A stretch of 64,000 nt of DNA from Tetragonia tetragonoides. Taxonomy: Eukaryota; Streptophyta; Magnoliopsida; Caryophyllales; Aizoaceae. Positions 48,978-61,748 of the stretch are shown one piece after another. Positions within the stretch are counted from its first letter, which is position 1. Each line of letters starts with the position of its first letter. Made by a program: the position numbers and the translations under genes. Location: NCBI GenBank assembly GCA_038025085.1, contig CM076146.1:24932501-24996500 (forward strand). The letters are read 5' to 3'. Under the pieces are notes generated by a model, which was given only the letters and a program-made list of their open reading frames with translations, ran no database searches and was not told the DNA's origin.

Positions 48978-49919
48978 ATGGTAAGGACAAGGAAGATTGC
49001 ACGAATGACGACTGCACACCAAAGGGCACGCACCCTAGCCCATCGTGCACTATCTGCAGAATAAGTAGCTTCATCGGATAGAGAATCGACAGGAAACGAC
49101 GCGAACGTACGCCGTGAACCCGCGCAAGATCGCGCCGCACGCGTGATTGTCGTACGCAACAAGGTCGCACGCCCCGCGCCTGTAGCCTCGCCTATTGCTG
49201 CCCCAGTTGCCGCACCTTCTGCATATGTTGATGAAGAGGAAGATCCCTCCGAACATACAGCACCGGAAGAGCATGATGACATGCCGGAATTGGAAGATAC
49301 TAGTGCTGAGAGCGACAACAACATCGCGCCTACTCCTGCACCTATTGCTGCACCTACTCCTGCTGCACCTACTCCTGCTGCAAATTGGTCTCCTCCTGTG
49401 GAGTCGTTCTTTGCTACTGATGCTGAGCTGTAGGATATACGTATCTATATACGACGTGCTTACACTACGATCGAGCGTTATTAGTACGAGAATCACACGA
49501 GTCTACATGAAGGCTTATGGGTAGAGCTACTGCTGGCTGGTCTGCCTAACATCCATCCTTGGATGGGACTCAAGGAGAAGTACGACGACGTAGTCTCCAA
49601 GAGCGGTCACTTGCACCAGAAGAAGTACGGAGAAGGTACGAGATGGTCTCTTTGCTTTAGAGGCATCGCAGCTGAATTATGCCTATCCGAGTTCAAGTGG
49701 ATGGTGAACCACGTGCTTGTGCCTGCGCCGAAAGGTATGTGCGAGTACTGTTGGATCAAGAAGCGCAAGCATGCAGATGATTTTAGGAAGCATTTCATGC
49801 CCCAAAAATTCGGTGGATATGCTTATCCATACACGCCCTGCAAGGAGGTGAAGCCCAGGAGGAAGGACGATCATGACAAGTCCCCTAGCACGAAGAAGAT
49901 GTGTGCTAGTGTCAAGTAG
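48978..49919 (+). pseudogene. Extra reading frame upstream of gag (right element)
   Basis: A single frame of 313 codons between primer-binding site and gag, interrupted by three stops (TAA 49062, TAG 49431, TAG 49482) but with no net frameshift. Plan: basic N-terminus (MVRTRKIARMTT), Pro/Ala- and acidic-rich middle, conserved core (DIRIYIRRAY, GLKEKYDDVVSKSG, LCLSEFKW), then HVLVPAPKGMCEYCWIKKRK with a CXXC pair and a basic tail ending at TAG 49917. The diverged element on the left has the same protein with many amino-acid changes but the same core, so it was probably once translated. No known domain recognised. Expression would need its own initiation or leaky scanning, since gag starts 700 bp later. 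Confidence 0.7.
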
Positions 49920-50615
49920 AACTAGATTATTGCCTTATTAGTTTTACTTGAGTTTTATTGAACTTTAGCTATTGTTATGGCCCTGTGTGGTCAATTTTGA
50001 TGTTGGTGTAGTTGCATAGGCAACAAATATTTATGACTACTATTTACTTGCAATTTGTCTCATTGCAAGACTATTTCATTTGATTATATGATATCGTTGA
50101 GAATTTGTTCTATATGATCGTTTTATCACATAATTGCATGGTTGACTTATAGCTTCATAATGCTATCTCGTATTGCCTAGACATGATGGGAAATCCATGT
50201 CGGAGTTATGGCTAAATTTTCATTGAGCATCATCGTATTGATTGTGAGCCAAAGGCTAAGCATGTATTGTATGCAATCAAATGACATTGTTTATTGCCCT
50301 ACTAAAATAGTATGGAGCCTCGATGTGTGAACTACGAATGTCATTGCTTATCAATCGTGTGAGATCAATGTGTCTACTTTGTTATTGCATATCGAACTAT
50401 TATGCATGGGAACTGAGAACATTCAAAGCAAGTATGTTGCTTAGACCTACAATGTAAGGTCGATCATGGAAACTTATATGCTATTTGCTAAATGTCAAGA
50501 GATTGGTTTCAATTATAACCTATAAATCTCAATCAGACCTCAATTTGGGTCGAATGTGCCAATTTTGCTGAAATGGTGATCAACCATTGCTCTTTTATGT
50601 CTCAGATTTGTTATA
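49920..50615 (+). other. Leader between extra frame and gag, right element
   Basis: AT-rich non-coding internal sequence. Several words are shared with 7622-8312 of the left element, so it is a conserved part of the family. A role in RNA packaging is possible but not shown. Confidence 0.55.
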
Positions 50616-53600
50616 ATGGCAACCAACGACCGACTCGCGAGACTAGAAGTAGGTCTTACCAACGTGGTCGAGCACATCACGCGCCAGCTAGAGCGCCAAG
50701 AGCGAGATCACAACGCGCAGAATCCTGAGACGCGCAACTTTAGGGATTTCGATGCACTCAAACCTCCGACGTTTGAGGGTGGCTCTGAGCCCACCAAGTT
50801 GGAAAATTGGATAATAGAGTTCGAGAAGTTGTTTAGGGCAACTAATCGGCCCAACAACATGAAGGTCAACACCGCTACGTACTATTTGAAGGGTGAGGCT
50901 AACAAGTGGTGGAGTGATGTGGGCACTGATCTACTCACCATTGAGGAATATGGGTGGACCGAGTTCAAAGAGTTTATTCATGAACGGTTCTATCCAAGAG
51001 ATGTCTGTCACCAGAAGCAACGGGAATTCGAGAACATCTATCAAGGAAAGCTATCTGTAGCTGAGTACGCAACAAAGTTCAATGAGCTTGTTGCTTTTGC
51101 ACCTAACTTGGTGACGACCGAAGCTGAATGGGTCGAGAGGTTCGAAGATGGCCTGAAGTGGGATATTCAGCATTATGTTATGGAAAACTCGCTGACGTTC
51201 CAAGGATCTTACGAGAAAGCCTTGAACCAAGATCGTGCTGTGGATCGTCGTGATTCGTTGCTCGGAAAGCATAAACGTGACGAAGGGAATTCTTCCCAGT
51301 CAGGTGGCGCAGATAAGAGGCCAAGGCCGAACAACGGCAATCACAACAACCAAGGTGGTCAGAACCACAACGGGAACAGGAATCGTGACTCGAATAGTCA
51401 TAGAGCTACGATCTTAGCTAGGAGGAATACGCCTTGTAGTCGCTGCAACAAGACGCATCCTGGCAAGAACTGTCGTGGCGATGTACTTCAATGTTACGAG
51501 TGCAACAAACCTGGTCACAAAGTTTCTGAATGCTGGAATCGTGGAAGGAACGACAATGGTCAGAACCGCGATAACAACTACAATCGTGGTGGAAATGGAA
51601 ATGCTAATCGCGGAAATGGTGGTAACTACCATGGAAATGGGGGTTACAATAACAACAACCGCAACAATACTGCTGCTCCTGCTACGAATAATCAAGCACT
51701 ACTTCCCGCACCTGCCAACTCCGTGCAGAACAACAACAACAATAGGGGTGTGAATGGAAGGGTTTATGTGCTGAACCGTAATGAAGCTGAAGCGAACCCA
51801 AATGTGATCGCTGGTACTTTTCTCGTTAACTCTCAACCTGCTTTTGTTTTGTTTTATAGTGGTGCAACACACTCTGTTTTTTCTAAGAGCTTTGCATCTA
51901 AGATAGGTTTAGAGCCTAGTTCTGTGTATAGTGAAAATATTAGGATGCCAGATGGAATGATTGTTAATTGTAAAGCGTTGCATGAAAAGTGTCCGATTAG
52001 GATAGCTGGTTCCAATTTGCCTGCGGATTTGATTCAGATAGATTTGAAGGATTTTGACGTGATTTTGGGAATGGATTGGTTAGCCAAGTATAGGGCTAAG
52101 ATTGAATGCTTTGAACAACGTGTGTCATTGCGTGGACCGAAGGGTAGGAGGATTACCTACAAAGGAGTCGTGGTTAAGCCAAAGTTGAAGGTAGTGGCAA
52201 CCATGAAAGCAAAGGAGTGTATGACTAAAGGTGAAGAGATTTACCTATGTCATGTAGTGGATACAAGTCGAGAAGCTGAAGTTTCAAAACCTATTCCAGT
52301 TGTTTTGGAGTACTCTGACGTCTTTCCAGACGAGATTCCAGGAATGCCTCCGCAACGCATTATCGACTTCACGATTGACTTAGCTCCAGGTTCTGCTCCG
52401 ATCTCGAAAGCTCCGTATCGTATGGCTCCTGCAGAGATGAAAGAACTGAAAACGCAACTCGCGGAACTACTGGAGAAGGGATACATTTGCCCGAGTGTAC
52501 CGCCTTGGGGTGCTCTTGTTCTGTTCGTACGTAAGAAGGATGGTAGTATGAGACTATGCATAGACTACCGAGAGTTGAACAAGATCACGATCAAGAATCG
52601 TTATCCACTTCCGAGGATTGACGACCTATATGACCAACTTCGTGGAGCGACTGTTTTCTCCAAGATCGATCTACGTTCAGGATACCATCAACTCAGGATT
52701 TCCGAGCCTGACATTGCAAAGACCGCATTTAGGACGAGGTATGGATACTACGAGTTCACGGTGATGGCTTTTGGGTTGACGAACGCACCTGCGAAGTTTA
52801 TGGATTTGATGAACCATACGTTCCAGCCTTATCTCGATCAGTTCTTTGTTGTCTTTATTGATGATATTTTGGTCTATTCGAAGAACGCTGATGAGCACGA
52901 GCAACACTTGCGAACCGTTCTGGAGATTTTGAGACGACATCAGTTGTACGCCAAGCTGTTGAAGTGCGAGTTTTGGTTAGAAATTGTTTCCTTCTTAGTA
53001 CATGTGGTGTCTAAGAGTGGAGTTGTTGTTGACCCGGAAAAGATTAGAGTTGTTATAGACTGGTCAGCACCGAAGAGCGTGACCGAGGTCAGAAGTTTTC
53101 TTGGGTTAGCTGGTTACTATCGTAGGTTTGTGGAAGGATTTTCCAAGATAGCGCAGCCTATGAAAAACTTGATGAAAAAGACGCCGAAGTTCGTGTGGTC
53201 AGAAAAGTGTGAAGCTGCTTTTCAAGAGTTGAAGAAACGTCTTACAAGCGCGCCGATTTTGACTTTGCCATCGGGAACTGAAGGGTTTGAAGTCTATAGT
53301 GACGCGTCTAAGCATGGCTTAGGCTGTGTTTTGATGCAACATGGTAAGGTAGTGGCTTATGCCTCAAGAAAACTGAAGAAGCACGAGGATAATTACCCTA
53401 CTCACGACTTAGAGCTCGCTGCTGTCGTATTTGCCTTGAAGATTTGGAGACATTATCTTTATGGTTCTGCTGTCAAGATTTTTACGGACCACAAGAGTCT
53501 CAAGTACATATTCACGCAAAAGGAATTGAATATGCGACAAAGAAGATGGCTAGAGTTATTGACAGAGTACGACATCGACATACAGTATCACGAAGGGAAA

Positions 53601-55211
53601 GCTAACGTGGTAGCTGACGCTTTGAGTAGAAAGACTCGTCATACGTTGAACACTGCTTTATTACTTCCAAGGAAGATCATTCGTGATTTGCAGAGTCTAG
53701 ATGTGGAGATGGTGCTGATAGGTGAGGTTCAATGTACCTTAGCACATATGTCAGTTCGACCAACCTTACTCAACGAGATCAAGGGTAAACAGAGTATAGA
53801 TGAGGATCTTCAACGGATTCTACGCCACAAGGATGAGGGTAGATCCGAGGACTTTTCTATTGGTCAAGACGGTGTCTTGAGATTTCGTGATCGTGTCTGT
53901 GTGCCGAATGACCCGGAGATCAAGAGTCAAATTCTGGGTGAAGCTCACAATACACCTTATTCTGTACATCCTGGTGGAGACAAGCTTTACAAAGACCTTC
54001 GCCAAATGTTATGGTGGAAAGGTATGAAACAAGATATCGCTGAATTCGTGGCTAAGTGTCTGACGTGCCAGAAGGTCAAGATCGAACACAAGAGACCTGG
54101 TGGAATGATACAATTGCTTAAAGTCCCTACGTGGAAATGGAATTCAATTTCAATGGACTTTGTCATGGGTTTACCATTGACACAGAAGAAGAACAACGCC
54201 ATTTGGGTAGTTGTGGATCGTTTGACGAATGTTGCGAGATTCATCCCAATGAATGACAATTGGGAAATGGAGAAGCTAGCGGATGCTTACGTCAAGGAAG
54301 TCATGAGACTTTATGGTGTTCCAGAGGATATCGTTTCAGATAGAGATTCGAGATTTCTATCACATTTTTGGCAGAAATTGCAAGAAGCTTTTGGAAGCAA
54401 ATTGAAGTTCAGTACTGCTTTTCATTCTGCGACTGATGGTAAGACGGAAAGAACGATTCAGACCTTGGAGGATATGCTTCGAGCTTGTGCTCTCGAGTAT
54501 CAAGGCTCGTGGGATACACACATTTTGTTGATCGAGTTTTCTTACAACAATAGCTATCACTCAAGCATTGATCGAGCACCATATGAAGCATTGTATGGTA
54601 GGAAGTGTAGATCACCAGTTTGTTTGAACGACATTAGTGAAACTGCAGTTTTGGGTCCAGAAATGATCCAGCAGACCGTCGAAGTGGTCAAAGTGATTCA
54701 AGCAAAGATGCATAGTGCTCAAGATCGCCAGAAATCATACGCAGATAGAGGTCGTAGACCTGAAGAGTTTGAGGTAGGAAGCAAGGTACTTTTGCGAGTA
54801 TCTCCTACCAAAGGTGTCATGCGCTTTGGTCGTAAGGGGAAATTGAGTCCTCGTTACATTGGTCCTTACGAGATCCCGGAAAGGATTGGTGAGGTTGCTT
54901 ATCGACTAGCTTTACCTATGGAACTTGCAAAAGTCCACAGTGTGTTTCATGTCTCTCAGTTGAAGCGATACGTACATGATCCAACTCATGTCGTTCAACC
55001 TGAAACGATCAATCTAGATGAAAGTTTGACTTATGAAGAGCGTCCTATCAAGATAGTGGATCGCAAAGAGCGCTCAACTCGAACAAAGACTATTCCGATC
55101 GTCAAAGTCGTTTGGTCTCGACAAGGTCAAGGGGAAGCAACATGGGAAGCTGAATCCATGATGTGCGAGAAGTATCCAGACCTCTTCCTAGAAGGTACTA
55201 GTCCCACTTGA
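50616..55211 (+). CDS. Chromovirus gag-pol polyprotein, full length, protease Asp lost
   Basis: 1531 residues in one frame, matching the left element's start. Gag 1-390 with two Cys/His motifs (C274-C277-H281-C286; C293-C296-H301-C306, CX2CX4HX4C) in an Asn/Gly-rich tail. Protease about 395-490: the active site reads YSGA (Tyr414, codon 51855-51857) where the left copy has DSGA. Reverse transcriptase about 560-860 with D685 and FIDD (747-750). RNase H about 885-1005 (D896, E933, D958, D1001). Integrase zinc site H1111/H1118/C1148/C1151; catalytic D1181, D1242, E1278 (D-X35-E). Chromodomain-like tail about 1470-1525 (KVVW...EATWE). It would make gag particles, copy RNA to DNA and integrate. 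Loss of the protease Asp by a single G-to-T change should block processing. Confidence 0.95.
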   Translation: MATNDRLARLEVGLTNVVEHITRQLERQERDHNAQNPETRNFRDFDALKPPTFEGGSEPTKLENWIIEFEKLFRATNRPNNMKVNTATYYLKGEANKWWSDVGTDLLTIEEYGWTEFKEFIHERFYPRDVCHQKQREFENIYQGKLSVAEYATKFNELVAFAPNLVTTEAEWVERFEDGLKWDIQHYVMENSLTFQGSYEKALNQDRAVDRRDSLLGKHKRDEGNSSQSGGADKRPRPNNGNHNNQGGQNHNGNRNRDSNSHRATILARRNTPCSRCNKTHPGKNCRGDVLQCYECNKPGHKVSECWNRGRNDNGQNRDNNYNRGGNGNANRGNGGNYHGNGGYNNNNRNNTAAPATNNQALLPAPANSVQNNNNNRGVNGRVYVLNRNEAEANPNVIAGTFLVNSQPAFVLFYSGATHSVFSKSFASKIGLEPSSVYSENIRMPDGMIVNCKALHEKCPIRIAGSNLPADLIQIDLKDFDVILGMDWLAKYRAKIECFEQRVSLRGPKGRRITYKGVVVKPKLKVVATMKAKECMTKGEEIYLCHVVDTSREAEVSKPIPVVLEYSDVFPDEIPGMPPQRIIDFTIDLAPGSAPISKAPYRMAPAEMKELKTQLAELLEKGYICPSVPPWGALVLFVRKKDGSMRLCIDYRELNKITIKNRYPLPRIDDLYDQLRGATVFSKIDLRSGYHQLRISEPDIAKTAFRTRYGYYEFTVMAFGLTNAPAKFMDLMNHTFQPYLDQFFVVFIDDILVYSKNADEHEQHLRTVLEILRRHQLYAKLLKCEFWLEIVSFLVHVVSKSGVVVDPEKIRVVIDWSAPKSVTEVRSFLGLAGYYRRFVEGFSKIAQPMKNLMKKTPKFVWSEKCEAAFQELKKRLTSAPILTLPSGTEGFEVYSDASKHGLGCVLMQHGKVVAYASRKLKKHEDNYPTHDLELAAVVFALKIWRHYLYGSAVKIFTDHKSLKYIFTQKELNMRQRRWLELLTEYDIDIQYHEGKANVVADALSRKTRHTLNTALLLPRKIIRDLQSLDVEMVLIGEVQCTLAHMSVRPTLLNEIKGKQSIDEDLQRILRHKDEGRSEDFSIGQDGVLRFRDRVCVPNDPEIKSQILGEAHNTPYSVHPGGDKLYKDLRQMLWWKGMKQDIAEFVAKCLTCQKVKIEHKRPGGMIQLLKVPTWKWNSISMDFVMGLPLTQKKNNAIWVVVDRLTNVARFIPMNDNWEMEKLADAYVKEVMRLYGVPEDIVSDRDSRFLSHFWQKLQEAFGSKLKFSTAFHSATDGKTERTIQTLEDMLRACALEYQGSWDTHILLIEFSYNNSYHSSIDRAPYEALYGRKCRSPVCLNDISETAVLGPEMIQQTVEVVKVIQAKMHSAQDRQKSYADRGRRPEEFEVGSKVLLRVSPTKGVMRFGRKGKLSPRYIGPYEIPERIGEVAYRLALPMELAKVHSVFHVSQLKRYVHDPTHVVQPETINLDESLTYEERPIKIVDRKERSTRTKTIPIVKVVWSRQGQGEATWEAESMMCEKYPDLFLEGTSPT

Positions 55212-55489
55212 GTTTCGGGACGAAACTCCTTTTAAGGAGGGTAGAATGTCACGCCTCGAAATTTCGTCTTTTTGCGTGTTTCGTTTATCGCATTGCAAGA
55301 ATTGCATGTTCAAGCATTACATGGTGCATGCTAATCAATTTAGAATCATGATCGTACTTGCTCATCTTGCATATGTTAGTGTCCTAGAAATTGTTTTATA
55401 CCTTCGTATAGGTAAACTCGTTTTGCTTTGGGAAGTGATTACTTCATGTCTCAAGTTTCGGGACGAAACTTCTTTTAAGGAGAGTAGAA
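55211..55489 (+). promoter_or_regulatory. Two palindrome-polypurine modules before the 3' LTR
   Basis: AGTTTCGGGACGAAACT (stem of 7, loop of 3) at 55211-55227, followed by CCTTTTAAGGAGGGTAGAATG, and the same pair at 55454-55470 followed by TTTTAAGGAGAGTAGAATG at the LTR. The second is the expected plus-strand priming tract (about 55475-55489). The first overlaps the gag-pol stop codon. Confidence 0.75.
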
Positions 55490-58190
55490 TGTGATATCCC
55501 AATATTTTCTATAATTATTATATCGATTAATAAATGATTTATAAATAGTTCGGAAATTAAATCGTATTATAAATGGTTTATAAATAGTTTCGGAGATTTT
55601 AATCGTACATTCATTTAAGGATTCGATTTATTCAATTAAAGCCATAATAATATTATTTGTTATTATGGGACTTTCTTAAATTGTATTTATTAGTTTTGAG
55701 GATTTTAATTAAAATATTTTATATATGAATAAGAATTATTCATATAGTTTTAATTAGTTTTAATTAGCTTTTTAAATCAGAAAATTATGCAATTAATTCC
55801 TAAACCTAGTAGTATTTGATTTGGGTTAACTGAGGGCCTATATAAGGAAAAAGGTGAGACAGTTGATAAGTTTTGCAAACTGAGCCAAAAGCCTCAAGCA
55901 ATCTCTCTCTCTCTCTCTCTTCTCTCTCTCGCCGTCCTCTCTCTCTCTCTCCTCTCTCTCCTCGCCGGCTCTCTCTCTCTCCTCGGTCTGCCCACCGGAG
56001 AACCACCGCTGGCCTCCCTCACCTCCGGTAACCCCTTCTCTCTCCCTCTCTCTCTCTTTCTCTTTCTTTTTATTTTTCTCTTTCGCTCGCACTCCTTTCC
56101 CCTCTCCCCTGTTTTGGGCCGTCGCGCCACCTGAACCACCACGGCACCACCAGGCCTTGCCTGGGTGGTCGCCAGTGATGGCCCAGGTTCGGAGACCGAG
56201 CCCCTTGCTCCCTCTCCTCTTCTCTCTCTCCCGTTCTCTCGTTCTTTCTCGTTCTCTCTCTTTTCGCGTTTCACTCTCATCTCTTCACCGGACATCCGAC
56301 GACCACCACCACCGGCCATGGTGGCCAGTGGGTGGTGGTGGTGGTGTTGGGTCGGGTTATGGGTCCCATGCATGGGTACCCGTGACCTAGACCTAGTTTT
56401 GAAGTTAGGTTTCGTTTTTATATTTTTCGTTATTATTAATTCGATTTTCAGTATTTTTGATTTAATATTTTTATTTCTCTGCACTCATTCGTAATCGGAA
56501 TTCGGATTTTCAAAATCCTAGATTAGTTGAAATAAATAAAGGAATTTAACAAAATTATCATATTGAGATTTCGTTACTGTTTGTATTTTCGTATTTAAAT
56601 AATGCTGATTCGGTAATTATTTTTAATTAGGACCTAACGAGCAAGCGTGATTATTGTCGATTGGTTGGAGCATACTTACTGTTGGTAGCGTATTAGTGGT
56701 AAGCACTCATGCCTACCTTCTTCCAAAGCCCATCAAAACTATTTTTATGTGTTATGTGCTAATTGGGAATTTGTTGTGAATTTAATATGCAAAACATGAT
56801 TAAATTATATTATCGTTATTATGAAGTTATTAAGCATGATTTACTATTGTAAATATGAGTTATAATTAGCATGTTGATGTTAGCATGTTTTGGGAATTAA
56901 TTAGTCCATACAATGATTATTGGACAATTATTGAATAGCGAATTATTAATATTATTATGCTATTAATTATATGCTAAGTGGTATGGGTATTATTGAGTGC
57001 TAGTGAGCACCTATATATTATCTTTGAATGTCTTTGGTGATTTGTGAATTTTTGGATATCATATTACCCTGCCGAAGTGCTGCCGAAATTGTGCTAGACA
57101 TTACTTGTCATCATTATTGAATTATCGTCGTTATTGAATTAAAGCATGTTTAATTCTCATCGTATTGAAATATCATTATCGTCATTATTTACTATTCATT
57201 GTCAAGAGCATGAAATGAATTAGTAAGTAGTGGTCTCGTAGTACCACTTATGTCAACCAATGCAAGTTATGTGAATTGAAATAAATGAGAGTAAGACTCC
57301 TAATGGATCCCTAGGAGTAGTCGAGCAATCGGGATTGCACCTAATGGTGTAGTTCAAGGGATGAGTGATTCCCAAGTTACTTATGGACACCTCGCAGTGT
57401 GTCTGGGATGGATCATTCCCCATTTATTAAGTCCTCTAGGCTCGTGTAATTGTACTAGAGGTAGTGTGCACACTAGAGTCATTAAGTCCATGGCGTGATT
57501 GTATCTTCGATGAACAGTATGGGTAATCGCTGTTCTATTCGCTCTCTTACATCTCTCTAATCAAGACGGATTGTCTATATCGTATTTTGTATGATCACTA
57601 TACAAGAATTGTATGTAAAAGAATGTCGTTGTGCGTATGCTTGATTATATGCTTATGTGCGTATGCAAATCAATTTCAATGATTCTTCTAAAACCTCTGG
57701 TAAGGTTGCGAAATGTTTTTACTAGGTACGGATGAAGTTTATTCAGTTTATCTGATTTTTGTTTCTCTTTTGTCTCTTTTCTTTTCTTCTGTATTTTGTC
57801 TCCGTCACGGAAACCAAAGTGCAGGTTTAGTTGATTGAGGACGTACAGCTTGGAAGGTAGAGTTGGCGTCGGTTTTTAGAACCGTTTCTGTTAAGATAGA
57901 TCGTGGGATTATTTTTATTGGATTTAGCCCTTTGAAGGCAAGTTGTAATAAATTTGGTTTAATGGTTTTTAGCTCACTATATAGACAACTCTCATATTAA
58001 CTGTTTAGTTTGTTTAGTTCCTTAGTAAGCTCCTTTTGATGCCTAGTTTTTCTTTCTGCTTAGCATTTACTCCTTAGTGATAAATGTTGCAGTGACATCC
58101 CCCCGGGTTTGGGACGGTTCAGCGGTATCGAGTCGTGCACAACAACGTAGATAGTTCCCAGGAAATCGTTGCGAATTCGGGGGTACTACA
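55490..58190 (+). repeat. 3' LTR of right chromovirus
   Basis: Starts TGTGATATCCC and ends GGGTACTACA. TATA box at 55838-55845. It aligns with 46079-48784 throughout, with scattered substitutions and small indels. Confidence 0.93.
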
Positions 58191-58195
58191 ATAAC
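58191..58195. repeat. Target-site duplication ATAAC, right copy
   Basis: Identical to 46074-46078. The LINE frame resumes here. Confidence 0.93.
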
Positions 58196-60301
58196 TGCTA
58201 TGGTCAAAGAATTCTTCACATTAGGCCATATGTTGAGGGCGCACAACCACACTCATATCGCGCTAATTCCAAAAACAACCAGGGCATCTACGGTTAAGGA
58301 ATTCAGGCTCATTGCGCTATGCAATGTCGTTTACAAGATCCTTTCCAAGATTCTCGCCAACCGCCTCAAGCCCCTCCTTGACAAACTGATTAGTCCATTC
58401 CAAGCCGCCTTCGTTCCTGGTCGTGTAATCTCAAATAACACAATCCTCACACATGAGATTTCGCACACACTGAAAAAGCAAAAAGGCAAAGGGGCTCTCA
58501 TGGCTCTCAAGATTGATATCGCGAAGCCTTCGATAAACTGGAATGGGATTTTCTGCTGTGTGTCCTCAAAAATATATCAGTACAACGTCCTTATACCTAC
58601 TGATCAATGGCAGCCCGAGAGGTTTTATTCAACTAGAAAGAGGAATACGACAAGGAGACTCCCTCTCTCCTTTCCTCCTGTAGTTGGCATGAAGGCGCTT
58701 TCGAGAATTATCCAAAAGGCTCAGGAGAACCAGAGAATTCAGGGCATCAAAATTGATAAAAATTGTGAAGGGCTAACTCACTTACTATTTGCGGATGATT
58801 TAGTCATCTTTACAAGAGCGAATGAGGTGAATGTGGATGCTGTCAATGAAGCCCTCGATAAGATGGAGAAATGGAGTGGGATCGCTGCCAATAAAGCCAA
58901 GCCAGGCGTTTACTTCAGCCCAAACACAAAACCAGAAGTCAAAGGCCATCTTAAGGGGCGGCTAAACCTTAGTGCGATGGACTAAGATGCCATATATTGG
59001 GCCTCCCCTTTCAGAAACAAAGGGAAAAAGTAGAGATTTATTTATCTCAAAGAGAGAATCAAAGATAAACTTAAAACCTGGAAAGCCCGCACACTCTCCT
59101 ATGCAGGCCGCTCAACGTTAGTCCAGACAGTAGTCTCTTCTCTCCCAAGCTATGCAATGACATCCAATGACCTGACAAAGTCTCTTTGCAATGAAATGGA
59201 TTGTCTGATTAGAGATTTCTGGTGGGGCAAGACAGACACAAACAAAGGGCTTTATCTAAAGTCCTGGAAGTCAATATGCACAACCAAAAAGTCTGGAACT
59301 TGGGCTTTCGGCGCATGAAGGACATCAACAAATCGCTTCATTCAAAACTTGCTTGGCACTTATTCAGCAAAGACCCAAGGCTCTGGGTTCAAATGTTTCA
59401 CAAGAAATATTGTACAATACACGATTTCCTTCATGTTAACCCTCTGCCGGGTGACTCACAACAATGGAAGGAAATTTTGCAAGACAGGGACATTATCAAA
59501 AAAGGGGGCTGCAATCTTGTGGGAGATGGAAAGAGTATTAATGTATGGACCGACCCATGGGTTCCATCCCTTAAAGGGTTTATCCCAAGTTCCAAGGAGG
59601 ATGCTGAAATTTGTGTGTTCAAAGTTAGTGACTGCATCATTGACAATCGATGGGATCTTGATCTGCTTCTCTCTCAGTTCACTGCTGAATCGACGCAAGC
59701 CATCATGAATATTAAACTCCCTGCGAACGCTAAAGATGACTCCATTATTTGGCTCCAGGATTGACTCGGGCTATTCTCAGTCAAGAGTGCCTCCAAATGC
59801 TATTATTGAATCAATTAATAGAAGATGGAGAGAGATTGAAATAGTCTTCACCAATGAGGAATTGAGGTACTGCTCAACCGACCTTAATAACCCAGACACT
59901 AACAACAATCAAGTCTCTGCTTCCTTCTTTGTCGATGGGGCAGTCAGGACTGATGGCTCTTATGTAGCCTGGGTTCAAGTCAATTTTGATGGAGATGTTG
60001 AAGAGGCAGGCGCTGCTTGTGTGACCTCGAATGATCCGGCAACAACTATTAGGCAAGCGCCATTCTGGTCTCTATTTTGCTTAATTCTCTTAATTGTAAT
60101 CTTTCATTTATTCCTCGCACTCTTAATACTCTGGCACATGCTTTCGCTGCTTGGTCGGCTTCCTCTCATTTTGTTGGGATCATATCCTCGGAGGGATTCG
60201 GACTTAGATGTTCCCTCTAGGTTGTATGTTTGTTTTCTTGGAGCACTATTAATACAAACAAGCAACAAATATACAACCTTTGATGAGCCAAAAAAAAAAA
60301 A
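58196..60301 (+). pseudogene. L1-type LINE ORF2, 3' half, with poly(A)
   Basis: Continues reverse transcriptase (NHTHIALIPKT, ANRLKPLLDKLISPFQAAFVPGR), breaks frame near 58530, and keeps the catalytic FADD (58788-58799, HLLFADDLVIF). The thumb region (59222-59764) follows with stops before it. Around 59765-59800 the sequence jumps from FSVKSAS-type residues directly to late-domain sequence, so the zinc-binding domain is largely deleted. A damaged RNase H-like segment follows, then a poly(A) at 60290-60301. No target duplication could be identified with certainty. Confidence 0.88.
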
Positions 60302-61748
60302 TCACAATGATTCCACATGATTACTTGGGAATAAATCAGTGGCATGCTTTCAAAAGGTCTATATGTAAGAATGCTAGTGAGCCAACCTCAATCTTATTCT
60401 TAGACAGAGATAAAAGGAGAGGTTTTTGGCGAAAAACTCGCAATTCAATAAATTGATAGAGATGAGTCGTCATCAATATTTTCAAAAAATAATATGTTTC
60501 TGAAATTTGAAGGAAAATACTCAAAGTATAAACCTCCAAAGATCTAATTTTTGGTGTTGAAAATTTCATGGTTACTCCGAGTGTTAAGATCAGGAAGTTA
60601 TCACATACCCCAACTAGCGTACGTATAACTCGGTATAAGGACCCTTGCTATTCAATTTCAGGATAGTTATCGATAATTCAAGGTCCACATACAATCAACT
60701 TTCCTAATATCCTAAGTTAAGGTGGATATTAATCATATCTACTAGAGAACGTCACTTTAATTCAAACATGGTGCAGGTTGATCATTCCCGCAGAAACTAG
60801 GTAAAGAGAGCAAATACTTTTAATCACTGAAACTAAATTTGGGGATTTTGTGATTACATACCATTAGTTTAATTTAGTAAAAACAATCAAAATTTACAAG
60901 CTAAGGGAGTTTTGAGTATAAAGATACAAACAAGACTATAAGACTATAATATGTTTTTATTTGTTGTATATAAATTAGTGATATAGTAAACAACAATAAT
61001 ATCTCATGAATAATTCAGTTAAGGGCAGAGTTTGGAAAGATTCAAATATAAGAACGTTTAACTACCGTCATTTAAAAATAAAAGAATAGATTACTCAAAC
61101 ATTGTTTAAAAACTATATATATAAAGATGCATGCAAGATTATAATGTTTTATTTTGATGTAAATAAGTTAGAGATAAAGTCATCGACGACGACGACCCAC
61201 CACCACAACAACACCATATATTTTAGAAAAATTGGAAAACCATTTGGAATTTAACTGAAAACTCTCATAGTTAGATCTCCAATGAACTAAGTTTTGGGGT
61301 TAATAATGCCCTCATTTACTAGAGTGGAGAAGATGACACATGGTTCGGAAAATATAAGTGTCCAAGGCACTCAACCAGCCTAAGCATGGGTACCCTTACT
61401 ATTCAACTTTGGGACGCTTATCGCTAAATGAAGATCCACATGCAATCAGGTACTTTAAGACCGATCCTATATTTGACTATGTGGATTTGAATCACACTTA
61501 TTTTTTATGCTTGATTTAGGTTGATTCCCATGGAAACAATGCAAACTAAATCTTTGAATTGTTTAAAACTAAAGATGTGAGTTTTGTGATCACTTTGCAT
61601 GCACTTAGGTTAATTCATAAATTTAACAAAGAAATAACTTTTGCATGCTAATATAATCAAAATACTCTAAACAATTCAATAATCATTCTAAAAGGATTAT
61701 ATGAACAACTGTAAAAACAATGAGATTATTAATAGAACAGGGTTGTAA
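60302..61748. repeat. Spacer containing a diverged direct repeat
   Basis: About 60540-60900 and 61280-61630 are diverged copies of the same sequence, about 740 bp apart. Shared phrases include ACCCTTRCTATTCAA, CGATAAT/CGCTAAAT, AGRTCCACATRCAATCA and GGTTGATYMYC. The phrase AGATACAAACAAG occurs at 60920 and also at 44651 in front of the LINE, suggesting that the LINE inserted next to a member of this repeat. No coding signal. Confidence 0.55.

Larger units (their letters stand above)
46079..58190 (+). mobile_element. Ty3/Gypsy chromovirus (Tekay/Del-like), gag-pol frame open
   Basis: 12,112 bp: LTRs of about 2.7 kb (TG...CA), Met-tRNA primer-binding site, broken extra frame, uninterrupted gag-pol, duplicated polypurine module and 3' LTR, with the ATAAC duplication, inside a LINE. 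The two LTRs differ at scattered positions, so the insertion is not very recent. The polyprotein frame is complete, but the protease active-site Asp is Tyr, so the copy is probably not autonomous. Same family as 133-15057. Confidence 0.95.
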
